A DNA stretch of 64,000 nt. Origin: Betaproteobacteria bacterium HGW-Betaproteobacteria-9. Lineage in GTDB: Bacteria > Pseudomonadota > Gammaproteobacteria > Burkholderiales > Burkholderiaceae_C. Within the stretch, counting starts at the first letter, position 1; each line of letters opens with the position of its first letter. The DNA is taken from the NCBI GenBank assembly GCA_002842215.1, contig PHCC01000016.1, positions 62,001-126,000 of the forward strand, read 5' to 3'. Both the position numbers and the translations under genes were made by a program. Below the pieces are notes generated by a model. It saw only the letters and a program-made list of their open reading frames with translations, was not told where the DNA came from and made no database searches. Below, piece after piece: positions 9,166 to 18,173 of the stretch.

Positions 9166-10034
9166 GTGTGGCTCTCCGGCACAGCCGTCACAGCATCCTG
9201 CAACAGCTGCACCAGCATCAGGCAACCCAGGGGTTGCTGCCGTCCGGTCAGCTGGCGGAGCCAGACCCGGGCGTTTCGACCTTCGATGGTCGTGCGCAGT
9301 CCTTCCGCTTCGGCGCGCAGCGATGGCTGTTCCAGCGCCGCCAGCACCTGCTGCATGGCCGGCGCGGGATCGCCGCCCAGAGCCGATGACCACTGGGGCC
9401 ACTGCCGCACCGCCAGGCGATTGACATACGCCAGCATGCCGTCGTCGCCGATGCCGAAAACGGCCATCGGCAAACCATCGAGGGCATCCCGGGAGGCGCC
9501 GGCCGCGTTCTGCATGGCCAGGCTGCGTTCGCTCTCGTGGCGCACCAGGCTTTCGAGCCGCTGGTTGGCCGTGGCCAGTTCGCGGTTGGCCTGGCGCACC
9601 GCCTCGCCCAGGCGGCGGTTCTCGGCCGCCAGTTCGCTCTGTTCAAAGGCCTGCGCCACGTGGCTCCGCAAGAGATCGTCGTCCCAGGGCTTGGTGAGGA
9701 ACTTGTACACGGCGCCCTCGTTGACCGCCTCGATGATCGACTCCAGATCGGTGTAGCCGGACAAGGTCATGCGCACCGTGTGGGGATGGAGGCGACGGGC
9801 TTCGCGCATGAAGTCGATGCCCGTCATGCCGGGCATGCGCTGGTCCGAGAGGATCACGTCCACCGGTTGCCGGGCCAGCAGCGCCAGCCCCTGGGCGCCG
9901 CTGGTGGCGGTGAGCAGGTGGTAACCGTCGCGGCGGAACAGGCGCCTGAGCGACGAAAGAATCGCTTCCTCGTCGTCCACCAGCAGCAGCGTGCGCGGAT
10001 GGGGGCGTGTGGTGAGCTCAGGCGGTGTGTTCAT
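9162..10034 (-). CDS. Response regulator with coiled coil and PAS-like domain
   Basis: A 290-residue protein. The receiver domain spans residues 13-130 with Asp64 in ILSDQRMPG and Lys in LTKPWDDD. A predicted coiled coil (AENRRLGEAVRQANRELATANQRLE) leads to a C-terminal PAS-like module (LPMAVFGIGDDGMLAYVNRLA). It has no obvious enzymatic or DNA-binding output, so it probably relays a signal or senses a ligand. It overlaps the kinase gene by 17 bases and the HDOD gene by four, so the block is translationally coupled. Confidence 0.88.
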   Translation of the reverse strand: MNTPPELTTRPHPRTLLLVDDEEAILSSLRRLFRRDGYHLLTATSGAQGLALLARQPVDVILSDQRMPGMTGIDFMREARRLHPHTVRMTLSGYTDLESIIEAVNEGAVYKFLTKPWDDDLLRSHVAQAFEQSELAAENRRLGEAVRQANRELATANQRLESLVRHESERSLAMQNAAGASRDALDGLPMAVFGIGDDGMLAYVNRLAVRQWPQWSSALGGDPAPAMQQVLAALEQPSLRAEAEGLRTTIEGRNARVWLRQLTGRQQPLGCLMLVQLLQDAVTAVPESHT

Positions 10035-12174
10035 GCTCGTGCTCCCACGCCGGTGGCTTGGCGTCTTTGGCCAGGGCCTGGGGCCCCGCCACCGGCAGCC
10101 AGATACGGATGGCGGTGCCCTGCCCGACGGCGGAGCGCACCTGGATGGCGCCGCCGTGTTTCTGAACGATGGAAAAGGACAGCGACATGCCCAGGCCCGT
10201 GCCCTTGCCCACGTCCTTGGTGGTGAAGAAGGGTTCGAAGATCCGCCGCCGGACTTCGGCGCTCATGCCGGAGCCGGTGTCTTCGACCTGCACCCAGACC
10301 CAGTCCTGCGCGACGCCGGACAACAGGGTGATCGTGCCCTGGTCGACGATGGCGTGCGCCGCGTTGACGATAAGGTTCATGAACACCTGGTTGAGCTGCG
10401 CCGCCAGGCACATGACCGGCGGGAGCGGCGCGAGGTGTTTGATCACCTCGGCCTTGTATTTCACCTCGTGGCGCACGACGTTGAGGGTGGACTCCAGGCC
10501 GACGTTCAGATCGGACTCCTGCCAGTCCGAGTGATCGACGCGCGAGAAGTCCTTGAGGTCCTGGACGATCTTCTTGACGCGCCCGAGGCCGTCCGCGCAT
10601 TCGTCCAGCAGCAGGGGAAGGTCCTCGCGCAGGTAGTCGATCTCGACCTCTTCGCGCTTCTGGGCCAGTGCGCTGGCCACGGCGGCATCGTCCGGTGCGG
10701 CCCTGGCTGCGTCGCAGGCTTCGCTCAGGCTGAGCAGGTCGTCCACATACTGGCGCAAGGTGTTGAGGTTGGAACTCACGAAGCCGATCGGGTTGTTGAT
10801 CTCGTGGGCCACACCAGCGGCCAGTTGCCCGATTGAGGCCATCTTGTCCTGCTGCAGCAACTGGTTCTGCGCTTCTTCGAGCTGGTGGTTCATGGCATCG
10901 AGTTCGGTGATCCGCGCTTGCAGCTGCAGCTGGGCATCCCGGATCTCGGAACGGTCCTGCATCATCCACCAGGTGCCACGGGCGGTGTCTTTCGTGTCCG
11001 CCACGTGGGCGTCGATCTGCACCCAGATCGGGTGGCCGTCGGCGTGGCGCATCCACATCTCGCTGTGGATCGGCTCGCCTTGTGACAGCAGGGGGCCGGC
11101 GTAGCGGCCAAAGCTCGCGTAGTCGCTGTCCGACAGGTAGACCTTGCGCGCCGGCATGCCGATCATGTCGGACCCGGCGTAGCCGAACATCTCGGCCATC
11201 GCGGGGTTGATGCGCTTGATGAGGCCCCCCGAGGAATACGCCACACCGATGGGTGAGCTGGCGACGAACCATTTCAGCTCGCGCGCCGTGTCCGCCAGCT
11301 CGGCCGAGCGTTGCCGGACGATTTCCTCCAGCTCGTTGCGGTGCCGCAGCAGTTCCTCTTCCGAGGTCCGGCGGGCGGTGACGTCCTGCAGGGTTTCGAT
11401 GGCGCCGATCACCTGGCCATCGGCGTCGTACAGAGGCGCCGCGGTGAAGAACAACCATTTGCCAGAGGCGCCGAAGCCCGGGAAAAAGGCCTCGACCTCG
11501 ACACCCCCGGCGATCGTCGCTGAACGGTTCATGGCCACGCCGTAGAACGACTGCATGGTCGCCTCGTCGATCCCGTCGACGATCATGTCCGCGAGCAAGG
11601 GGCGCTGCTCCCGGTAGAACGCTTTCCAGCCTTCCCGGGTCCCGAGCACCTCATTGCGCTTGATGCCCGTCATGCGTTCACAGGCCGTGTTCCAGTGGGT
11701 CACCCGATGGTGCCGGTCGATCACCAGCGAGGGCACCGGGGCGCCGTCGATGATCTGCGACAGCATCTTGGTCATGCCCAGCAGACTGCCCTGGACGTGC
11801 ATGACGTCGCTGAGGTCGACACAGGTCACGACCACCTTGGTCAGATCGCCGAGACAGATCCTTCGGACATGGATCTCCACCGGGCGCCGGCCGCCATCGG
11901 GGGTGATGATGGAGCCCGATACGACGGGCGGCGCCTCGCCGTGCTCCGTGCAGGCCTGCACCGCCGCCTGTAGGTGGGGGCGTGTGGTCGCGTCCACCAG
12001 GTCCAGCAGTGACGTGCCGGAAAGCGCTGAAGCACTGCGCGAGCTCAGTCGGCAGAAGGCGTCGTTGGCCGTCAGGATCAGTCCCTTGCCCAGCAAGGTC
12101 GCGGGCACGGCCATGGCCTGGACGATCTCCCTGGCCACGATGGCGTTTGACTTCTGTTTGTCAGGGCACGTCAT
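10018..12174 (-). CDS. Multi-PAS sensor histidine kinase
   Basis: A 718-residue, apparently soluble kinase. Three PAS-type domains (roughly residues 15-125, 135-260 and 275-400) are followed by a coiled coil, an H-box GVAHEINNPIGF with His near 457, and a HATPase_c domain with N box NLIVNAAHAI, G1 DTGSGM, F box FEPFFTTK and G2 GKGTGLGM. No transmembrane helix is seen, so it senses a cytoplasmic cue. ATG 12174 overlaps the stop of the HD-GYP gene by one base. It is the only kinase in the operon and the likely phosphate donor for its three receiver proteins. Confidence 0.92.
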   Translation of the reverse strand: MTCPDKQKSNAIVAREIVQAMAVPATLLGKGLILTANDAFCRLSSRSASALSGTSLLDLVDATTRPHLQAAVQACTEHGEAPPVVSGSIITPDGGRRPVEIHVRRICLGDLTKVVVTCVDLSDVMHVQGSLLGMTKMLSQIIDGAPVPSLVIDRHHRVTHWNTACERMTGIKRNEVLGTREGWKAFYREQRPLLADMIVDGIDEATMQSFYGVAMNRSATIAGGVEVEAFFPGFGASGKWLFFTAAPLYDADGQVIGAIETLQDVTARRTSEEELLRHRNELEEIVRQRSAELADTARELKWFVASSPIGVAYSSGGLIKRINPAMAEMFGYAGSDMIGMPARKVYLSDSDYASFGRYAGPLLSQGEPIHSEMWMRHADGHPIWVQIDAHVADTKDTARGTWWMMQDRSEIRDAQLQLQARITELDAMNHQLEEAQNQLLQQDKMASIGQLAAGVAHEINNPIGFVSSNLNTLRQYVDDLLSLSEACDAARAAPDDAAVASALAQKREEVEIDYLREDLPLLLDECADGLGRVKKIVQDLKDFSRVDHSDWQESDLNVGLESTLNVVRHEVKYKAEVIKHLAPLPPVMCLAAQLNQVFMNLIVNAAHAIVDQGTITLLSGVAQDWVWVQVEDTGSGMSAEVRRRIFEPFFTTKDVGKGTGLGMSLSFSIVQKHGGAIQVRSAVGQGTAIRIWLPVAGPQALAKDAKPPAWEHEHEHTA

Positions 12175-13559
12175 CACGCATGGACCTTCGGCGGTGCCAT
12201 GAGCTGGGTGCCCTCGGGGATGGAGCCGCGTTGCACCCACAGCGTGAGGTGCACGCCTTCCTTGGTCGAAAAATTCGTCACCTGCCTGACCACGCGTTCG
12301 TCAAAGACGTAGCCCGCGGCCAGCAGGATGGCGCCTTTGGCCGACAACACGGTGCGCGCCAGCACCATGCCGGGGCGCAGGTCGCGCACATCGATCTGCA
12401 CGTCGTCCTTGGCGGCAGCGGCCATGTCGACCACCACCTGGAGCAGGGTCTCGACCACCGCCGGGTCGTAGCGTGTGTCGACGCCACCGCGGAGCATGCT
12501 GTGCGCGCGCTCCGCCGAGTGGTTGATCTCGCCCATGTGGCCATGGGCCATTTCGTCCAGGTCGCTCGCCGCGGCCACGATGCGCGCGCCCAGCACGATC
12601 TCGGCGCCCGCCAGGCCATCGGGAAACCCTTTTCCGTCCACCCGCTCGTGGTGCTGGCGCACGATCTTCGCCACGCCCTGCAACTGCGACAGGGCCATCA
12701 GGGCGGTTTCGCCGTCGATGGTGTGGCGCCGGTAGCGCTGGTGTTCTTCCGCGGTGTAGGTGGACACCGGCTTGCCCAGCATGGTGTCGGGAAAGCCGAT
12801 GGTGCCGACGTCGTGCACCAGCGCGGCCAGGTGCACGTCGCGCACATCGCGGTCCGACAGACCCAGGCGCTTGGCGGTCTCGCGCGCGAGTTCGGCCACC
12901 CGGCGCGAGTGTCCGGGGTGGCCGCCGCGCATCTCCATCAGGCTGGAGAACACATTCACCGCGAGCACGAAAGTGTTGTCCAGGTCCGCGTAGGCCGCGT
13001 CGAGCATGCCGTTGATCTGCTCGAGTTCGGCCGTTCGCGCGGCCACGCGGGCTTCCAGGGTCTGGTTGATGTCCCGCAACTGCTCGTTCTGACGCTTCGT
13101 CAGCTCGGTCAACTCGGCGTTCTTTTTTTCCAGGTCGCGCCGGCTCAGGGCCTCGCGCACCACCAGCACCAGGTCCTGGTCGTCCCAGGGCTTGGCGATG
13201 TAGCGGTGAATGGCGCCCCGGTTGATGGCGGCGATCGTGGACGACATGTCGGCATAGCCCGTCAGCAGCACGCGCACGATGCTTTCGTCGTGGATCTTCA
13301 CCCGTTCCAGAAAGCGCGCGCCATCCATTTCGGGCATGCGCATGTCCGAGATCACCAGGTCCACCCGGTGGGTTTTCAGCAGCGACAGCCCCTCGGCGGC
13401 GCTGGTCGCCTGCAGCGTGTCGATGCCTTGCGACCGGAAGACGCGACGCAGGGCGTTGAGGACGGAGGGTTCGTCATCGACGGTCAGCACCGTCGGAACC
13501 CCGGATGGACCTTCGACCGCCTCGGCGGGCGGCGGCTCTGAAAGTGCAGCGTGGGTCAT
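12174..13559 (-). CDS. HD-GYP response regulator (RpfG-like c-di-GMP phosphodiesterase)
   Basis: A 461-residue protein. The receiver domain (residues about 22-140) has Asp72 in VISDMRMPEMDG. A coiled coil follows, then an HD-GYP domain with metal motif LVHDVGTIG and HHERVDGKGFPDG. The usual GYP is GFP here, a conservative change also seen in some active members. A C-terminal piece resembles a PilZ-like or AcylTF-type strand repeat (DLRPGMVLARTVLSAKGAILL). Expected reaction: hydrolysis of cyclic di-GMP when phosphorylated. It is the first gene of the operon. The start could also be the ATG at 13571; neither has a strong ribosome site. Confidence 0.9.
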   Translation of the reverse strand: MTHAALSEPPPAEAVEGPSGVPTVLTVDDEPSVLNALRRVFRSQGIDTLQATSAAEGLSLLKTHRVDLVISDMRMPEMDGARFLERVKIHDESIVRVLLTGYADMSSTIAAINRGAIHRYIAKPWDDQDLVLVVREALSRRDLEKKNAELTELTKRQNEQLRDINQTLEARVAARTAELEQINGMLDAAYADLDNTFVLAVNVFSSLMEMRGGHPGHSRRVAELARETAKRLGLSDRDVRDVHLAALVHDVGTIGFPDTMLGKPVSTYTAEEHQRYRRHTIDGETALMALSQLQGVAKIVRQHHERVDGKGFPDGLAGAEIVLGARIVAAASDLDEMAHGHMGEINHSAERAHSMLRGGVDTRYDPAVVETLLQVVVDMAAAAKDDVQIDVRDLRPGMVLARTVLSAKGAILLAAGYVFDERVVRQVTNFSTKEGVHLTLWVQRGSIPEGTQLMAPPKVHA

Positions 13560-13655
13560 GGTGTCTCGCATCCTGGTGTGTTCAGGTTGTTTCGACACCC
13601 CCGCGACGCACTTGAGCATGCCCCTGCCCGGCGTGCGGGCTTTGAATCGCCCCGA

Positions 13656-14138
13656 TCAGCCCTGCGGCAGCGATCCGAGCAACGCCAGCGCGTCCACCCG
13701 CCAGTGGTGCAGTGCTTCGTAGAACCCTTCCCACACGCAGCCGTTGCAGCCGCGCCCGCAACAGGCGGTGGGCTCAGGCGGTGGCGGGCGCAGGGCGGTG
13801 TCCAGATCAAGGTGTTTTTCGCGCAGCGCGCGGCCGCGCAGGTGGGCGATGAGCGCGTGCGCGGTGGGCAGGTCACCGCGCGGCATGCGGGCCAGGTCTT
13901 GCCGCGTGAAGCGGGGTTGCGCTTTGCCTTCGAACACGCCCGATTCGTTGAACATGGCCGCGGGCCGCACCCACAGACCGAAATCGCCATACAGCGCGCG
14001 GTACAGCGTCATGCCTTGCAGCGTCTCGCTGCAGCGCACGGTGTCGATCACCTCGTACCAGCCGCCCTTGTAGTGGCGGTAGAGGCCGGGCGGCGTGGCG
14101 TTCAGCGGGGGCAGGTCGTCGTCGGTGGGGGCGGTCAT
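13656..14138 (-). CDS. DUF1653 / oxidoreductase-like domain fusion protein
   Basis: A 160-residue protein of two parts. Residues about 15-75 are DUF1653, recognised by GLYRHYKGGWYEVIDTVRCSE and the LYRALYGDFGLWVRP stretch. Residues about 120-155 match the oxidoreductase-like N-terminal domain, with PPPPEPTACCGRGCNGCVWE, a cysteine-rich motif likely to bind a metal or cluster. These two domains are usually found apart. The fusion suggests a shared function, but none is known. It is transcribed alone on the minus strand, between the TRAP binding protein terminator and the HD-GYP gene. Confidence 0.8.
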   Translation of the reverse strand: MTAPTDDDLPPLNATPPGLYRHYKGGWYEVIDTVRCSETLQGMTLYRALYGDFGLWVRPAAMFNESGVFEGKAQPRFTRQDLARMPRGDLPTAHALIAHLRGRALREKHLDLDTALRPPPPEPTACCGRGCNGCVWEGFYEALHHWRVDALALLGSLPQG

Positions 14139-14169
14139 GGGGCTGCGATTGTGCGCGAAACGCGAGCGG

Positions 14170-14202
14170 TTGAAACAACAAGGCGCCCCTCGGGGCGCCT
14201 TG
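14170..14202 (-). terminator. Rho-independent terminator of the TRAP binding-protein gene
   Basis: A strong hairpin (CAAGGCGCCCC at 14179-14189 with GGGGCGCCTTG at 14192-14202) lies just downstream of the stop at 14221 on the minus strand. It is followed by TTGTTTC. It separates this gene from the DUF1653 fusion gene. Confidence 0.85.
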
Positions 14203-14220
14203 TCTTGCGGTCTGAACGGG

Positions 14221-15303
14221 TCAGATCTTGGCCGCGCCGATGTAGTCGTCGTAGCGCCATTCGGAGAACTTGCTCCACAACACCTGGTCGCGCTGGAAAG
14301 CGCGCATGTCGCGGTGGATCTTCTTGAACTCGGGCGACTTGGCCTCGTGCTCGGCGAACACCTCCATGGCGGCCTTGAAGCCGGCGTCCATCACCGCTTT
14401 GCTGAAGGGCTTGAGCTTGGTGCCGCTGGCCACGAGGCGCCGCAGCGCCATCGGGTTCTGCATGTCGTACTTGGCGGTCATGTCGCGAGCGGCCACGGCA
14501 CCGGCGGCGCGCACGATGGCCTTGTTCTCGGCCGACAGCGCATCGAAGGCTTTCTTGTTGATGAAGAACTCCAGCTCCGCGCCGCCTTCCCACCAGCCGG
14601 GGTAGTAGTAGAACGGGGCCACCTTGTGGAAGCCCAGGCGCTCGTCGTCGAACGGGCCGACGAATTCGGTCGCGTCCAGCGTGCCTTTTTCCAGCGCCTG
14701 GTAGACCTCGCCGGCCGGCATGTTCTGCGCCACCACGCCCAGCTTGTTCATGGCCTCGCCGAACAGGCCGCCACCCAGGCGCATCTTCAGGCCCTTGAGG
14801 TCGGCCACGGTCTTGATCTCCTTGCGGTACCAGCCGCCCATCTGGGTGCCGGTGTTGCCCGCGCTCATGGAGGTGATGTTGTACTGGGCATAGAACTCGT
14901 CCATGTACTTGCGGCCGTTGCCGTGTTCCATCCAGGCGTCCATGTGGCGCGCGGTCAGGCCGAAGGGAACGGCACAGCCGAAGGCGAAGGTGGCGTCCTT
15001 GCCGGTGAAGTAGTAGGAGGCGGTCTGCGCCATTTCGACGGTGCTGTTCTGCAGCGCATCCACCACGCCGAAGGGGGGCACCAGGTCACCGGCGGCGTGC
15101 ACCGACACTTCGAACTTGCCGCCCGACAGGGCCTTGACGGTTTCCGAAAATTTCTCGGCCGAACCAAAGATGGTGGGCAGCGACTTGGGGAAGCTCGACG
15201 CCATGCGCCAGCGCACCGCGGCCTGGGCATGCACGGCGGGCGCAATGCCAGTGGTCAACACGCCAGCGATGCCAGCATTCTTGATGAGGGAACGACGATC
15301 CAC
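14221..15303 (-). CDS. TRAP transporter substrate-binding protein (DctP family)
   Basis: A 360-residue periplasmic binding protein of the TRAP/DctP family. The N-terminus carries a twin-arginine-like motif (MDRRSLIKNAGIAG) ahead of a hydrophobic core and an AHA-type cleavage site near residue 26. Family landmarks include GGKFEVSVHAAGDLVPP and LGGGLFGEAM, and the overall length is typical of the alpha-keto/organic acid subgroup (TakP-like). No DctQ or DctM membrane gene is next to it, so it must pair with subunits elsewhere. The ligand is inferred only loosely as an organic acid. A hairpin terminator follows. Confidence 0.9.
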   Translation of the reverse strand: MDRRSLIKNAGIAGVLTTGIAPAVHAQAAVRWRMASSFPKSLPTIFGSAEKFSETVKALSGGKFEVSVHAAGDLVPPFGVVDALQNSTVEMAQTASYYFTGKDATFAFGCAVPFGLTARHMDAWMEHGNGRKYMDEFYAQYNITSMSAGNTGTQMGGWYRKEIKTVADLKGLKMRLGGGLFGEAMNKLGVVAQNMPAGEVYQALEKGTLDATEFVGPFDDERLGFHKVAPFYYYPGWWEGGAELEFFINKKAFDALSAENKAIVRAAGAVAARDMTAKYDMQNPMALRRLVASGTKLKPFSKAVMDAGFKAAMEVFAEHEAKSPEFKKIHRDMRAFQRDQVLWSKFSEWRYDDYIGAAKI

Positions 15304-15417
15304 GAATGTACTCCTGAGGAAGAAAAAATGCCGGTGCCCCGTGGCGGCAGGCGCCCCGATCGCCCGGCGGTGGCGAACCCCTTAACGATACTCCAGCGAA
15401 GGGTTAACCCTTATGAC

Positions 15418-16995
15418 TTACCGGGCGACACCGTCTGCTGGCAGCGTGGGGTGGGGCAGGGCCGGCACCGCCGCCCGGTCTTGCCGGGCTAGGCCCGTTT
15501 GCCAGGCGCGCAGCCAGGCGGGGAGGGTTTGAGCCGGTTTGTCGCCCAGCCCCCGCACGACGCAGCCACCCGCTGCGCCGGCCGCTGCGACGGCCTGCAG
15601 TTGCTCCGGGTCCAGCACGCCGCCGATGCCGACCACCGGTGCGGGCGCCATGTGGGCCCACCAGGTCAGATTGTCCAGGCCTTGCGGAATCCACGGCATG
15701 TCCTTGGTGGTGGTGGGCCAGACCGGGCCGCAGGCGATCAGGTCCGGCAGCATCGTGGCGGCGCGGCAGAGTTCCCAGAGGCTGTGCGAACTGAGGCCGA
15801 GCTGCACGCCGCTGTCGCGAGCCGCCTGCAGCTGCGCGTGCTGGGTCGGCGACAGGGTGAGCAGGTCTTCCTGCCCCAGGTGCAGCGCCTGCGCACCGGC
15901 CAGTAACGCGAGTGGCCAGTGGTCGTTGACCACCAGCGTGGCGCCGGCCGCGTCGGCGGCGCGCAGGCTGCGCTTGATGTCGCGTTGCAGCCGTGCGGCC
16001 CAGGCCGCGTCGTCCAGTTCGGGCGGCCGCTTCATGCGCAGCTGGATGGTGGGCACGGTGGGGTGGACGCGCAGCACCGCTTCCACGCGCTCGGCGCTGT
16101 CGACGATGGCGTACACGCCCGGTGAGCGGGCCCGCTCGCGCACGGGCCAGCCCGCGGGGGGGTGTTCGTCCAGCGACAGGCGCGGCAGCAGTGTCGGGTC
16201 GTTGCCAAAACCGGGCCGCGCCATCACCGGGCCGGCACCCCGGCCCACGGCGCGCGCATGGCGCAACGCGTGCGTGGTGGCCATCTTGGCGAGCACGGCG
16301 GCGTCGGCCGCGACGAAGCCCAGCGCCAGCGCGGCGGCCAGCGACGTGGCGAAGGTGCAGCCGGTGCCGTGGTTGTTCGACGTGTCCAACCGCGGCAGGC
16401 TGAGCCAGCCTTGGGCGTGGGGGGTGTGCAGCCAGTCGAGCGAGAGACCCGGTGTGCCAGCGTCACCGCCCGTCACCACCACCGCCTGCGCGCCCAGCCG
16501 TTGCAGGGCCCCGGCGAGCCCGGGCACGTTGTTCGCCGCGTCGGCGCCGAGCAAGGCCGCGGCTTCGCGCTGGTTGGGCGTGATCACGCTGGCGCGTGGC
16601 AGCAGCTGTTCGCGGTAGGCCTGCAGCAGCTCGTCGCTCGCGAATGCCGCGCCGGTGCTGGCGCGCAGCACCGGGTCGATCACCAGCTGCACCGGCCCTT
16701 GCTCGCGCAGGCGGTCCACCCAGCGAGCGACCACGTGCGCGTTGGCCGCGCTGCCGAGCAAGCCGGTCTTGATCACGCGCGGCGGCAGGTCGGCGGCCAG
16801 GGCCTCGAGCTGCGCCTCCAGCAGCTCGGGCGCCACGGCCTGCACCTGCGTCACGGCGGTGGTGCTCTGCGCGGTGACGGCGGCCACGACGGTGCAGAGG
16901 TGCACGCCAAACGCGTCGGCCGCACGCTGGTCGGCCGCCAGGCCCGCGCCGCCACCGCTGTCGGTACCGGCGATGCTCCAGATCACAGGGGTCAT
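15418..16995 (-). CDS. thiDE: Bifunctional HMP(-P) kinase / thiamin phosphate synthase (ThiD-ThiE fusion)
   Basis: A 525-residue fusion. Residues about 1-265 are ThiD, which phosphorylates hydroxymethylpyrimidine: GTDSGGGAGLAADQRA at the N-terminus and the anion-hole motif NNHGTGCTFATSLAAAL. Residues about 290-525 are ThiE, which joins HMP-PP and thiazole phosphate: TIQLRMK, LVVNDHW, LHLGQEDLL, GLSSHS, CGPVWPTTTK and VVGIGG. Its start is two bases after the thiG stop, so it closes the thiamin operon. The final residues (after about 500) are a low-complexity tail. Confidence 0.95.
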   Translation of the reverse strand: MTPVIWSIAGTDSGGGAGLAADQRAADAFGVHLCTVVAAVTAQSTTAVTQVQAVAPELLEAQLEALAADLPPRVIKTGLLGSAANAHVVARWVDRLREQGPVQLVIDPVLRASTGAAFASDELLQAYREQLLPRASVITPNQREAAALLGADAANNVPGLAGALQRLGAQAVVVTGGDAGTPGLSLDWLHTPHAQGWLSLPRLDTSNNHGTGCTFATSLAAALALGFVAADAAVLAKMATTHALRHARAVGRGAGPVMARPGFGNDPTLLPRLSLDEHPPAGWPVRERARSPGVYAIVDSAERVEAVLRVHPTVPTIQLRMKRPPELDDAAWAARLQRDIKRSLRAADAAGATLVVNDHWPLALLAGAQALHLGQEDLLTLSPTQHAQLQAARDSGVQLGLSSHSLWELCRAATMLPDLIACGPVWPTTTKDMPWIPQGLDNLTWWAHMAPAPVVGIGGVLDPEQLQAVAAAGAAGGCVVRGLGDKPAQTLPAWLRAWQTGLARQDRAAVPALPHPTLPADGVAR

Positions 16996-16997
16996 GG

Positions 16998-17801
16998 TCA
17001 ATTGATCAGAAAAGGATGCCCGCTGACGGGCGTGCTCGCCACCGCCATGTCCTGCGGCGCCATCACGCCGGCCTCGTACGCCGCGCGACCGGCTTCGATG
17101 GCGAGAGCGAAGCCCCGCGCCATGCGCACCGGGTCCACGGCCTGGGCCACGGCGGAGTTCAGCAGCACGGCGTCGAAGCCCAGCTCCATCGCGGCGGCCG
17201 CGTGTGAAGGCGCGCCGATGCCGGCGTCCACGATCAGCGACACGCCGGGCAGCCGTGCGCGCAGGGTGCGCAGCGCAAACGGGTTGATGAGCCCCTGGCC
17301 CGAGCCGATGGGCGCGCCCCAGGGCATCAGCACCTCGCAACCGGCGTCGAGCAGGCGCTGGCAGGTCACGAGGTCGTCGGTGCAGTAGGGGAACACGGCG
17401 AAGCCGTCGCGCGTCAGCTGCGCCGCCGCTTCCACCGTGCCCCAGGGGTCGGGCTGCAGGGTGTGTTCGTCGCCCACCACTTCGAGCTTGATCCACGCGG
17501 TGCCATACAGCTCGCGCGCCATGTGCGCCAGCGTGATCGCCTCGCGTGCGGTGCGGCAGCCGGCGGTGTTGGGCAGCAGCTGCGCACCGCGTTCGCGCAT
17601 CGCCGTGCGGATGATCTCCACAAAGCCGTTGTCGCCACCCGCGGCCAGCGTGCGCTTGAGGCCCACGGTGACGATCTGCGTGCTGCTGGCGGCGATGCTG
17701 TGGGCCAGCACCTGCGGCGAGGGGTAGCCCGCAGTGCCGAGCAGGAATCGGCTGGTGAGTTCGACGCCGTAGGGCGCCCAAGAAGAGGATGTCTGTTGCA
17801 T
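16998..17801 (-). CDS. thiG: Thiazole synthase ThiG
   Basis: A 267-residue TIM-barrel enzyme that builds the thiazole phosphate moiety of thiamin from deoxyxylulose phosphate, a ThiO-derived imine and ThiS thiocarboxylate. Signatures are [15 protein letters not shown] near the N-terminus, [11 protein letters not shown], the Schiff-base lysine in WIKLEVVGD, and [20 protein letters not shown]. It is followed two bases later by thiDE. It is separated from thiS by 144 bases that hold a dispersed repeat, an unusual gap within an otherwise tight operon. Confidence 0.96.
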   Translation of the reverse strand: MQQTSSSWAPYGVELTSRFLLGTAGYPSPQVLAHSIAASSTQIVTVGLKRTLAAGGDNGFVEIIRTAMRERGAQLLPNTAGCRTAREAITLAHMARELYGTAWIKLEVVGDEHTLQPDPWGTVEAAAQLTRDGFAVFPYCTDDLVTCQRLLDAGCEVLMPWGAPIGSGQGLINPFALRTLRARLPGVSLIVDAGIGAPSHAAAAMELGFDAVLLNSAVAQAVDPVRMARGFALAIEAGRAAYEAGVMAPQDMAVASTPVSGHPFLIN

Positions 17802-17867
17802 GTTAATGGCTTGGTGGCGGCTGAACGCGAGACTGGGTGCGCACCAGAGCGCCCACCCGGGCCAGCG

Positions 17868-17940
17868 CGGAACCGGCTTTGCAGGGCCGTTGCTGGCGCC
17901 CCCTGGAGGGGGTGACGCCGAAGGCGGCGCGGGGGTGATT
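17868..17940. repeat. Dispersed GC-rich repeat between thiS and thiG
   Basis: This copy shares the GCGCCCCCTGGAGGGGGTG palindromic core and the GGCGGCGCGGGGGTG tail with the copies at 7655, 56126 and 60010. It sits inside the thiamin operon and makes up most of the only large gap in it. It may form an RNA hairpin that alters the expression ratio of thiS and thiG, which is speculation. Confidence 0.55.
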
Positions 17941-17945
17941 CATGG

Positions 17946-18173
17946 CTATCCGCCCACGATGGCCTGAAAGGTCAACACGGTGTCGCCGGGCTGCAATGGG
18001 TGTTGTTCCCGCAGTGCGCGTGCCACGAACTCGCCATTTACCGCCGTGGCCATCTGGTTGGCGTCCACCCCTTGTGCTTCCAGCAGCGCGGCCAGCGTCA
18101 GGCCGTCCTGGCAGGGCAGGGTGTGTTCGTTGAAGCGCAGCGTGGCCTCGACCGGGATCAGGGTTTCAGGCAT
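17946..18173 (-). CDS. thiS: Thiamin sulfur carrier protein ThiS
   Basis: A 75-residue ubiquitin-like sulfur carrier ending in the essential Gly-Gly (QAIVGG). That end is adenylated and thiocarboxylated to donate sulfur for the thiazole ring. LRFNEHTLPCQDGLTLAALLEAQG and FVARALREQHPLQPGDTV are typical. The ATG at 18173 is used; two codons further up is only a TTG. The gene overlaps the end of thiO by eight bases. Confidence 0.95.
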   Translation of the reverse strand: MPETLIPVEATLRFNEHTLPCQDGLTLAALLEAQGVDANQMATAVNGEFVARALREQHPLQPGDTVLTFQAIVGG

